Source: Paenibacillus sp. 1781tsa1 (lineage in GTDB: Bacteria > Bacillota > Bacilli > Paenibacillales > Paenibacillaceae). From it: a stretch of DNA of 64,000 bases. Positions within the stretch are counted from its first letter, which is position 1. Every line of letters starts with the position of its first letter. Under the pieces are notes generated by a model. The model was not told the DNA's origin and made no database searches. It worked only from the letters and a program-made list of their open reading frames with translations. Positions 26,022-33,009 of the stretch are shown piece by piece. The DNA lies in contig NZ_JAMYWY010000001.1 of the NCBI RefSeq assembly GCF_024159265.1, forward strand, positions 2,666,001-2,730,000, written 5' to 3'. Made by a program: the position numbers and the translations under genes.

Positions 26022-26375
26022 ATGAATGAACAAAATCATGTAATCCATAAAGATGGTCAGGTTTCAACGGACAAGGTGGACAATGCAATCGAGAAAATTG
26101 CACCGGAAGAGAGAGAACAGATTTTACAGAACTTTGATGCATTCAAAGAATACCTGGGTAAACGAATTGCGATGGGTGAGTCAATCGGATTAAGCGAAGA
26201 GCAGATGGCTAAAATTGCCCAGAAAGTAGCTGACCATCTGGCTGCGAACGAAGAGCCTCGTAACCGTGAAGAAAAGTTGCTTCAGGAACTGTGGAATGTC
26301 GGCAAGGAAGATGAACGTCACATGCTGGCTCATATGCTCGTTCGTTTGGCACAGAGCTCCACAACCAATCATTAA
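26022..26375 (+). CDS. DUF3243 family protein
   Basis: A 117-residue soluble protein of the DUF3243 family (YmfJ-like) found in Bacillaceae and Paenibacillaceae. The C-terminal NEEPRNREEKLLQELWNVGKEDERHMLAHMLVRLA block is the family signature. Function is not known. AGGAGG sits 8 nt before ATG 26022. It is followed by 647 nt without a gene. Confidence 0.8.
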   Translation: MNEQNHVIHKDGQVSTDKVDNAIEKIAPEEREQILQNFDAFKEYLGKRIAMGESIGLSEEQMAKIAQKVADHLAANEEPRNREEKLLQELWNVGKEDERHMLAHMLVRLAQSSTTNH

Positions 26376-26490
26376 TTAACTCTATGCGTAAGCATAAAGA
26401 ATACTATCGTTTTTCTTCAAATCTGCCAAAAACCGTAGCGTAACTGTGAACGTGTCTGGAGCAGGGCAGAGAGAAGCGGGGAGCGGGAGC

Positions 26491-26684
26491 CTAACGAACC
26501 TGTGACGCCTTATTCAGGGATTTGAGAGTCTCGCAGCAATCTAAGGAATCTGACACACGCTATATGGCTAGAAACAGCCGTTGACAGCGTATTTTCAGGA
26601 AATTTCGGATAATAAAGTGTCTCATGTTCCTTACAAAATAAAAGAAGCGCCAGAAGGCCGAATAAGACGTCCTCGGTTCCTTAG
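26491..26684. repeat. nested 194-bp inverted-repeat (foldback) element
   Basis: The outer arms, 26491-26515 and 26660-26684, match as reverse complements at 20 of 25 positions. Inside them, 26541-26558 pairs with 26617-26634 (14 of 18), ACGCT (26557-26561) with AGCGT (26586-26590), and GGCT with AGCC at the tip. The whole segment can fold into one long hairpin. It lies in the 647-nt gene-free gap 26376-27022. No open frame here looks coding. It is either a MITE-like element or a structured RNA. Confidence 0.7.
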
Positions 26685-26790
26685 TCATCAGGACCATTTG
26701 TCAGGAATAGGCAGCTTACCCTTCACGATTGTTGGAGACGGCCATATTTCAACCCATCACTTGCCTGAGTTTAAAAGACACATCCTAGTC

Positions 26791-26826
26791 AAGAACCCCT
26801 GAATGAGAGATTTTCAGGGGTTCTTG
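26791..26826. terminator. strong terminator-like hairpin without an upstream gene
   Basis: AAGAACCCCTGAA pairs with TTTTCAGGGGTTCTT, with TTGT following on + and an A/T-rich tract on -. The nearest + strand gene ends over 400 nt upstream, with the foldback element in between. Confidence 0.75.
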
Positions 26827-27022
26827 TCATTTACGGAAACGACAGACAGGAGTAATGACGTTCATTGTAACTATTTTTAATCTGGCTGATACTTTTATAT
26901 TCGCTGTTCCAAGTATGATAGGAAAAGAGAGAACGTTGAAATTAATAGTTCACCTGAGCGTTTGATAAGGAAGACTTCCGGTTAAGGAATAGTAACGTTC
27001 ATATTAAGGAGAGATGTTACCT

Positions 27023-27589
27023 ATGAAGAACGCGGCAAAACAATGGAAACTACGAATGATCGGTGCAGTTGTTGCTTTACTTGGCATGATTGTGCTGACT
27101 ACATATTTGCTTACCCCTGCGAATGCTCAAGAAAGTGCGGATGCCCAACAGCCTTCTGCCAAAGAAGCACAGGTTGCAAATTCCGAGATGTTTACAGCCT
27201 ATGTTGAAGGTATGCACAAGGAAGACGGCAAATTGTTTATGACAGTGGACAAGATTGGTTGGTATCAGGGTGAAGAAGCCGATGCGATTTTTGCACAGCG
27301 CAATCCAGAAGCCGGTATAGACGGTGCTCCAGATGGTTACTATATTGTTAATGACAGCAAAGAGCAGGAACAGGTTGAGGTTAGTGCCAATGCTGAAGTG
27401 TTGATGCAGTTGTATGATCGAGATGGTACGATGCAGGGTGCAGACATTCAGTGGAATGAACCTGTGACATTATCCAAGTTCGAATCGTTGTATGAGAATA
27501 CCCGTATTCTTGACCTGTCCGTATTCCCATATCATCTGACGGTACAGGACGGAAAAGTGACCAAAATTGTGCAGCAGTACATCCCATAA
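27023..27589 (+). CDS. exported or membrane-anchored protein of unknown function
   Basis: A 188-residue protein. A basic start and one hydrophobic helix (about residues 11-31, ending ANAQE) look like a signal peptide or single anchor. A polar Gln/Ala linker and a compact 130-residue extracellular domain follow. No family is recognised. AAGGAGAG at 27007-27014 fits ATG 27023 (8 nt); ATG 27014 overlaps that element. It ends at a good terminator. Confidence 0.65.
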   Translation: MKNAAKQWKLRMIGAVVALLGMIVLTTYLLTPANAQESADAQQPSAKEAQVANSEMFTAYVEGMHKEDGKLFMTVDKIGWYQGEEADAIFAQRNPEAGIDGAPDGYYIVNDSKEQEQVEVSANAEVLMQLYDRDGTMQGADIQWNEPVTLSKFESLYENTRILDLSVFPYHLTVQDGKVTKIVQQYIP

Positions 27590-27611
27590 AATAAGAAGAA
27601 ATTCATCATTC

Positions 27612-27655
27612 AAGCATTCCTCCGGTTCATTGGAACGGTGAGGGATGCTTTTTGG
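27612..27655 (+). terminator. intrinsic terminator
   Basis: AAGCATTCCTC/GAGGGATGCTT stem with an inner CGGTTCATTGGAACG hairpin and five T residues. Confidence 0.85.
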
Positions 27656-27746
27656 TTATGACAAATTCATGAAAGCGATTGTAATTAATGGTAGGTACAT
27701 GTATCATTATTGGAATGGCGTTTTTACATAGTTCAGGAGGAGCCTC

Positions 27747-28604
27747 ATGCTTAAAGACATGATTGCATTAACTAAACCCGGACTTCTACGGCTAAATGTG
27801 TTTGCGGTGGCGGTAGGGTTCTGGGTAGCTTCAAAATGGGATATCGCATGGTTAACTCTGCTCTTGGTCGTGATTGGATCAACCTTAATTATTGCTTCAG
27901 CTTGTGTAATCAACAATTATTGGGACCGTGAATTGGACCAAAAGATGGAGCGCACCAAAAAAAGGATGGATTACATTAACCATCTGAAGCCAGGGTTTGT
28001 ACTTGGCTATGGCATTATCCTTGGTGTTGTGGGACTAGCAGTACTGTATCTCCTGGTGAATCCGTTATCAGGATGGATGGCATTGCTTGGATGGTTCGCT
28101 TACATCGTGATTTACACGATGTGGTTGAAACGCAGTTCAACGTGGAGCACGTCGCTCGGTGGAATTGCGGGAGCGATGCCGCCTGTCATTGGTTATACAT
28201 CTGTAACCAATGAAATTGATGCGGGAGCCTGGTTGCTGTTCGCGCTATTGTTCCTCTGGCAACCACCACATTTCTGGTCATTGGGTATTCGCCGGGTAGA
28301 GGAATATCGTGCTGCCGGGTTCCCCTTGTTGCCTGTGGTTAAAGGGGTAAAACGCACCAAGTTTCAGATGATTCCTTATGTTTTTCTGCTGCTTCCTGCT
28401 GTATTCCTGTTGTATTACTACGACTACGTGGGTCTGGTATTTCTGATTGTATCTCTGCTCGGTGGACTGATCTGGTTCGTGCATACACTTAGCGGACTGA
28501 AGACACAGGATGATGAGAAGTGGGCAAAAGTGAACTTTCTAATCTCGGTGAACTATCTCATGCTTGTATTTATTGTGATGGTTGCTAATACGACATGGTC
28601 ATAA
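27747..28604 (+). CDS. ctaB: protoheme IX farnesyltransferase (heme O synthase)
   Basis: A 285-residue membrane prenyltransferase of the UbiA superfamily, with about eight hydrophobic segments. It adds a farnesyl group to heme b to make heme O for terminal oxidases. The Asp-rich substrate motif NNYWDRELDQKMERTKKR (about residue 55) and the conserved LFLWQPPHFWSLGIRRVEEYRAAGFPLLP (about 168-196) are clear. No ctaA or oxidase genes are adjacent. CAGGAGG precedes ATG 27747. Confidence 0.9.
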   Translation: MLKDMIALTKPGLLRLNVFAVAVGFWVASKWDIAWLTLLLVVIGSTLIIASACVINNYWDRELDQKMERTKKRMDYINHLKPGFVLGYGIILGVVGLAVLYLLVNPLSGWMALLGWFAYIVIYTMWLKRSSTWSTSLGGIAGAMPPVIGYTSVTNEIDAGAWLLFALLFLWQPPHFWSLGIRRVEEYRAAGFPLLPVVKGVKRTKFQMIPYVFLLLPAVFLLYYYDYVGLVFLIVSLLGGLIWFVHTLSGLKTQDDEKWAKVNFLISVNYLMLVFIVMVANTTWS

Positions 28605-28660
28605 TCAGGTGCTGAACAGAATATTTTGGGAGAGGCTGCTTTAACAGCCTGCACCGGATG

Positions 28661-28732
28661 AAAAAGCACACGATGGAATAGGGTTTGGACAACCTTCAGT
28701 TGTTGAAACATATTCTTCAGTGTGCTTTTTTG
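28661..28732 (+). terminator. intrinsic terminator after ctaB
   Basis: AAAAAGCACAC/GTGTGCTTTTTT with a 48-nt loop that holds an inner AAC/GTT hairpin. The T run merges with the next promoter. Confidence 0.7.
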
Positions 28733-28739
28733 GTATAAT
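28731..28739 (+). promoter_or_regulatory. extended -10 promoter of the TPR gene
   Basis: TGGTATAAT is an extended -10 element placed directly on the end of the ctaB terminator, 55 nt before the TPR start. No clear -35 is present, as is usual for this promoter type. Confidence 0.5.
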
Positions 28740-28793
28740 AAAACAATTGAATCATATATGTGGAAATTATAATGCAAGTTGGGAAGTGACAGC

Positions 28794-29276
28794 ATGAGTG
28801 ATTTGGAACAGGCCGTACGATGGAGACAAGAAGGCAAGGTGCAGGAAGCGATTGAGCTTCTGCAAGAGATTACAGTCCAGGAACCCGAGAATGCAAATGT
28901 CTGGTATCAGTTAGCGTGGGCACATGATTCGCTTGGATTGGAGCGGGAGGCTGTTCCTCATTATGAGAAGGCACTGAGTCTTGGGCTTTCTGGTGAGGAT
29001 AGAGCGGGTGCAATACTCGGACTAGGCAGTACATATCGAACGCTTGGAGAGTATGGGCAGGCTAAAGTTTGGTTTGAAAAAGGGCTGCAAGAATTCCCAT
29101 TGTACCGGGAATTTGAGGTGTTCTATGCGATGGTGCTCTACAATCTGGGGGAACATGCAGAAGCGATGCAACGATTGCTGACGCAACTTGCGGATACATC
29201 CAGTGATAAGAGAATCAATGACTATAACCGAGCAATCCGTTACTATGCAGATCAACTGGATCGGATGTGGGAATAG
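28794..29276 (+). CDS. tetratricopeptide repeat protein
   Basis: A 160-residue soluble helical protein with about three TPR units. ANVWYQLAWAHDSLGLEREAVPHYEKALSLG (about residues 33-63) and AILGLGSTYRTLGEYGQAKVWFEKGLQEFP (about 72-101) are the clearest. TPRs mediate protein-protein contacts; the partner is unknown. ATG 28794 is chosen over TTG 28779 because GGGAAGTG sits 5 nt upstream. A small membrane protein gene follows 29 nt later and may be co-transcribed. Confidence 0.8.
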   Translation: MSDLEQAVRWRQEGKVQEAIELLQEITVQEPENANVWYQLAWAHDSLGLEREAVPHYEKALSLGLSGEDRAGAILGLGSTYRTLGEYGQAKVWFEKGLQEFPLYREFEVFYAMVLYNLGEHAEAMQRLLTQLADTSSDKRINDYNRAIRYYADQLDRMWE

Positions 29277-29305
29277 ATCGAATACACAGAAAAGGAGATG
29301 GATGA

Positions 29306-29512
29306 ATGAACTCCAATCAAGATCTGAAACAGGTAAATGAAAGATTGGATCAAATTGAGCGGAAATTGGATAACCTGGGAGGCAGCCAGCAGAACAAACG
29401 CTCACCTGGCGTGCGCTTCCTGATTGGTTTTGGCATCACGATTGCGGTTATATTTGTACTGATGCTGACTCTTGGTGTTATACAATTTGTGAGTAACGTG
29501 AGTAACGGATAG
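29306..29512 (+). CDS. small membrane protein with N-terminal coiled coil
   Basis: A 68-residue protein. Residues 5-25 (DLKQVNERLDQIERKLDNLG) have a heptad pattern, followed by a single transmembrane helix at about 38-62. Family unknown. AAAGGAGATGG precedes ATG 29306. It follows the TPR gene and may act with it at the membrane, which is only inference. Confidence 0.6.
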   Translation: MNSNQDLKQVNERLDQIERKLDNLGGSQQNKRSPGVRFLIGFGITIAVIFVLMLTLGVIQFVSNVSNG

Positions 29513-29552
29513 AAAAAGTCGATCATGACGACAGGTAGTGAGTTCTCCAAAG

Positions 29553-30428
29553 TTACATAGCCGGGCCGAGCCATTGTTGCACCTCTTCAATGAAACGCCG
29601 CGTAGCTGGCGATAGATTAACCAAAGACGGGCAGGCCATGCCAATCGTACGATAAGGATCTCCAGTTAGTGGCACGAGCGCGAGTGCATCAGCATGATTT
29701 TGAAGTACCATTTCCGGCAGCAAACTGATTCCGAGACCATTCCGGACCATCGCCATGATAGCTTGATCTTCGGCGACTTCATAGACGACATTGAGTTTGG
29801 CTGCATGCTGCCGGATCAGTCGTTCAATCTCATTGTCTCCGCCCCATTTGGGCAATATAAAGGGCTGATTCAGTAGAATATCAAACGAAACAGACTCCTC
29901 TGAGGCGAGAGGATGATCCAGGGGCAGGATGCACATCATCCTGTCTTTTTGTAATGGAATGGTCTCAAAAGGCGATGAATCACCGAGAGACAGGAATCCA
30001 AGGTCGATGGCACCTCCAGCCAGCCAACCCTCAATCTCAGCATAATCGCCCTCCCACAGCTTGATCTCTATTCCTGGATGACGCAGGCGAAATTGTTTCA
30101 GGATGCCTGGCAACCATTGCGTGGAGACACTTGCGAAGGTGCCGATCCGCACAGTACCAATCTCGGCGCCGCGAATGAGGGATATCTCCTGGTTCATCAG
30201 TTCCGTCCAGCGCAGAATCTCACGTGTATATCCCAGAATGCGTTCACCTTCAGCGGTAACCCGTACGCCGGAGCGGCTGCGATGGAGGAGTGAAAAACCA
30301 CATTCAGTCTCGAGACTTGCGATGGCATGGCTGACTGCGGATTGGGTGACATTCAGCGCTTCTGCCGCTTTGGTGAGACTGCCATATTCCACGACCGTAT
30401 TCAATATTTCATATTTGATGAGTGACAT
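29553..30428 (-). CDS. LysR-family transcription regulator
   Basis: A 291-residue regulator with the N-terminal LysR helix-turn-helix (GSLTKAAEALNVTQSAVSHAIASLE, residues 16-40) and a C-terminal periplasmic-binding-like effector domain. The frame is open to 30461, but ATG 30428 follows GGAAGGAACGGA and begins at the usual point, right before the helix-turn-helix. It is divergent from an EamA transporter, the usual arrangement for a LysR regulator and its target. Confidence 0.87.
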   Translation of the reverse strand: MSLIKYEILNTVVEYGSLTKAAEALNVTQSAVSHAIASLETECGFSLLHRSRSGVRVTAEGERILGYTREILRWTELMNQEISLIRGAEIGTVRIGTFASVSTQWLPGILKQFRLRHPGIEIKLWEGDYAEIEGWLAGGAIDLGFLSLGDSSPFETIPLQKDRMMCILPLDHPLASEESVSFDILLNQPFILPKWGGDNEIERLIRQHAAKLNVVYEVAEDQAIMAMVRNGLGISLLPEMVLQNHADALALVPLTGDPYRTIGMACPSLVNLSPATRRFIEEVQQWLGPAM

Positions 30429-30481
30429 GAATAGTTCCGTTCCTTCCCATTTTGGATACATGAGTTTATTTCATATAATCT

Positions 30482-30505
30482 ATTATAAATATTCATTTTT
30501 ATAAT
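30482..30505. promoter_or_regulatory. perfect dyad in the LysR/EamA intergenic region
   Basis: ATTATAAA (30482-30489), 8-nt spacer, TTTATAAT (30498-30505). It contains the T-N11-A spacing of LysR operators and lies 54 nt from the regulator start. Its high A/T content raises the chance that it arose at random. Confidence 0.45.
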
Positions 30506-30593
30506 GCAAAGAGATCGTATATACTTGCCAAGGCGAGTTAGTTTGACGCACGATCACACAGCTCAGAATACATAGAATGAAGGTTGAAGCAAG

Positions 30594-31541
30594 ATGAATG
30601 GTGTACAGGTTAATCAAGGTCAGGCAACGAGAAGAGCGGACATCCAGATGCTGCTCGCAACGGTCATTTGGGGATCATCCTATCTGTTTATGAAATCGGG
30701 CCTGGAGTCCATGCAAGAACTGAATCTGGTCGCATTCCGTTTTGGAATTGCCTTTATTGCGGCAGGGCTTCTGTTTCATCGGCGGTTGTATAATATGAAT
30801 CGTGGCACACTTGTGGCAGGGGCCGTTATGGGGACAGCGTTATTCGCTGCATTTGTATTTATCACCTATGGTGTACAACGTACAACGACATCCCAAGCGG
30901 GATTCCTCATTAGTTTGGCGGTTATTTTTGTGCCTATTCTGACAACGATCCAGCATCGCCGTATGCCGGACAAACGATTGACGCTCAGCATCCTCGTGGC
31001 AGTTACCGGGCTTGGCTTGCTGACGCTTCAACATGAGCTGAGTCTGCACACGGGAGATATTCTGTGTATACTTGCAGCACTGGTGTATGCCATCTATATT
31101 ATGATTGCTGGCAAGTACACACCGAAGCATGATCCGTTAACGTTGGGAACCGTCCAATTGGGCGTTGCAGCGATGTGGGGAATTGCAGCTGCATTCATGC
31201 TGGAGACGCCACGTATGCCCGATACGGCTGAATCCTGGGCGGCGATTCTTGGCTTAGGTGTATTATGTAGTGGCTTGGGGTACATTTTGCAGACGCTCGC
31301 ACAGCGGCATGCTTCTCCCACAAGAACAAGTCTGATTTTTTCACTCGAACCACTGTTTGCAGCGGCCTTTGCATTTACCTTTCAAGGGGAATCGCTAACG
31401 GTGCAAGGATATGCAGGAGCAGCGCTGATGTTGGTCGGTGTTCTGATCACAGAGATCAAACTTCCACAGCCTATTTTCTGGCGCAGAAAACGCCCTGTTT
31501 TACAGTCGGAACTCGGCGATCAGGGAGCACCAGGCGTATAA
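30594..31541 (+). CDS. EamA/DMT-family transporter
   Basis: A 315-residue membrane protein with ten predicted helices in two EamA repeats (about residues 17-145 and 160-292). ATVIWGSSYLFMKSG and SLEPLFAAAFAFTFQGESLTVQGYAGAALMLVGV are typical. Such proteins export amino acids or other metabolites. The substrate is unknown. It is divergently paired with a LysR regulator and ends in a strong terminator. Confidence 0.87.
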   Translation: MNGVQVNQGQATRRADIQMLLATVIWGSSYLFMKSGLESMQELNLVAFRFGIAFIAAGLLFHRRLYNMNRGTLVAGAVMGTALFAAFVFITYGVQRTTTSQAGFLISLAVIFVPILTTIQHRRMPDKRLTLSILVAVTGLGLLTLQHELSLHTGDILCILAALVYAIYIMIAGKYTPKHDPLTLGTVQLGVAAMWGIAAAFMLETPRMPDTAESWAAILGLGVLCSGLGYILQTLAQRHASPTRTSLIFSLEPLFAAAFAFTFQGESLTVQGYAGAALMLVGVLITEIKLPQPIFWRRKRPVLQSELGDQGAPGV

Positions 31542-31550
31542 TCAGGGGAC

Positions 31551-31598
31551 AAGGCCCTTTCGTCATCTTCTATGGAAGGTGGGGAAAGGGCCTTTTTT
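31551..31598 (+). terminator. intrinsic terminator after the EamA gene
   Basis: AAGGCCCTTTC/GAAAGGGCCTT stem with a long loop and six T residues. Confidence 0.85.
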
Positions 31599-31638
31599 GG
31601 TTATGTCGTACAGCTAGTGTAACAGAGATAATCGACTA

Positions 31639-31676
31639 CCTAACAAAATCAGAATAACATAACCTTGTTTTGTTGA
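31639..31676. promoter_or_regulatory. inverted AACAAAA motifs before the LacI gene
   Basis: CCTAACAAAAT (31639-31649) faces TTGTTTTGTTGA (31665-31676). CCTAACAAAAT is repeated exactly before the mannosidase gene (32964-32974). It is a candidate operator for the LacI regulator itself. Confidence 0.5.
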
Positions 31677-31730
31677 TTTTTGTTTTTTATGCTACACTGA
31701 ATGGAAAATCAGGGAAAACGGGTGAGTAGG

Positions 31731-32762
31731 ATGGCCAAAAGAGTTACCATGCAGCAAATTGCGGATGCTGCGGGGGTGTCCAAATTCGCAGTTTCCCGTG
31801 CACTGACGGGCAAGCCTGGTGTGAGTGAGCATACACGCGAGATGATTGTCAGAACGGCGGGACAGCTTGGATATTTTAGAACCGAACCGAAGCGTTATGC
31901 GCTGGAGACACAGATGTCATTGGAGATGAAGCCAGAAGCGAAGCGGCAAGGCACCATATTGATTTTGTTTCCCAACATTCGTTCTCAGAATCGATCCTCC
32001 TTGTACTGGGGGCCTGTGTTTGACGGGATTTCTGAGAGGTTGAATGAGAAGGGAATGGATATTTTAACGCTGACGGAACCCTCTTCAGATCGAATGTTCT
32101 CGGTTCTTAATCCCGAAGCAATCAGTGGAGTCATTACCGTGGGCACCATCTCGACATCGGTATTGCTGGAAATTTACAGACTACGTATTTCACTGGTCAT
32201 GGTAGATCATGAAGACGCCGCCGTATACGCAGACTCGGTTTTTACGGATAATATGAAATGCATGAAAGAACTCGTTCTCATGCTTGTTGGAAAAGGCTAC
32301 AGAAGGTTCCAGTTTGCTGGGCAACTGCCTGACGCGGCAAGTTTTCGAGAACGCTGGCTTGGATATCGTACGGTGCTGGAAGAGAAGCAGCTGGCAGGGG
32401 AACAGCAAGAAGGTTTGCTGGGAGCGGAGTACGAACAGATTCGGAGATCCATTGCCGAAATGAAGCTGGAGGACATCCCTGAAGTCATTGTGTGTGCGAA
32501 TGATCATACGGCTGTTATCGTGCTTGAAGCACTTCGAAACCGAGGCATTCAGGTACCTGAACGCTGTGCCGTAACCGGGTTTGACAATACGCAGACGGAT
32601 GAGCCCATTCTTGCTTCGGTGCACATTAACAAAGATAATCTGGGTACGAGAGCGGTAGATCAATTGTTGTGGCGGATTCAGCATCCGGATGAACCTTATG
32701 AACGCAAGTTGATCTATTCGGAATTAATTATTCGAGATGAATATAACGCCAGTTTAGAGTGA
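31731..32762 (+). CDS. LacI-family transcription regulator
   Basis: A 343-residue repressor. The LacI helix-turn-helix with hinge (VTMQQIADAAGVSKFAVSRALTGKPGVSEHTRE) begins at residue 5, followed by a periplasmic-binding-like sugar-sensing domain with CANDHTAVIVLEALRNRGIQVPE and AVTGFDNTQTDEP. The frame is open from 31701, but ATG 31731 starts right at the DNA-binding domain and the extra residues have no support. It lies 248 nt upstream of the mannosidase gene and probably controls it; shared AACAAAAT sites support this. Confidence 0.87.
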   Translation: MAKRVTMQQIADAAGVSKFAVSRALTGKPGVSEHTREMIVRTAGQLGYFRTEPKRYALETQMSLEMKPEAKRQGTILILFPNIRSQNRSSLYWGPVFDGISERLNEKGMDILTLTEPSSDRMFSVLNPEAISGVITVGTISTSVLLEIYRLRISLVMVDHEDAAVYADSVFTDNMKCMKELVLMLVGKGYRRFQFAGQLPDAASFRERWLGYRTVLEEKQLAGEQQEGLLGAEYEQIRRSIAEMKLEDIPEVIVCANDHTAVIVLEALRNRGIQVPERCAVTGFDNTQTDEPILASVHINKDNLGTRAVDQLLWRIQHPDEPYERKLIYSELIIRDEYNASLE

Positions 32763-32822
32763 TATGGTAGGAACGTATTGGATCATGGTGACGACAAGTA
32801 TCCTGGTAAATAAGTTAAGTTA

Positions 32823-32857
32823 AAAGACATGGAGCAATTAGAGCTTCATGTCTTTTT
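32823..32857 (+). terminator. intrinsic terminator after the LacI gene
   Basis: AAGACATGGAGC/GCTTCATGTCTT stem with an AATTAGA loop and a T tail. The mannosidase gene must therefore have its own promoter. Confidence 0.8.
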
Positions 32858-32898
32858 GATATGCAGCAATTGTTTAACAAATTAAATTACAAAACAGA

Positions 32899-32974
32899 TT
32901 GACTATAAGAAGCATATCGTGTTAATTTTGTTTTGTAAGTTATTTGTTTTTATAATAACAAAACCTAACAAAAT
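32899..32974 (+). promoter_or_regulatory. promoter and operator-like repeats before the GH2 gene
   Basis: TTGACT (32899-32904), 17 nt, TTAATT (32922-32927) is a plausible promoter. Just after it, ATTTTGTTTTG (32925-32935) faces CAAAACCTAACAAAAT (32959-32974). A repressor bound to this dyad would block transcription. The CCTAACAAAAT part also occurs before the LacI gene. Confidence 0.5.
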
Positions 32975-33009
32975 ATTAATTACCAACTCTAACAACAATG
33001 GAGGCTGTC

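Noticed and set aside
26581..26802. 73-codon frame across the foldback element
   Set aside because: No start context, and its sequence is explained by the inverted repeat; translation looks incidental.
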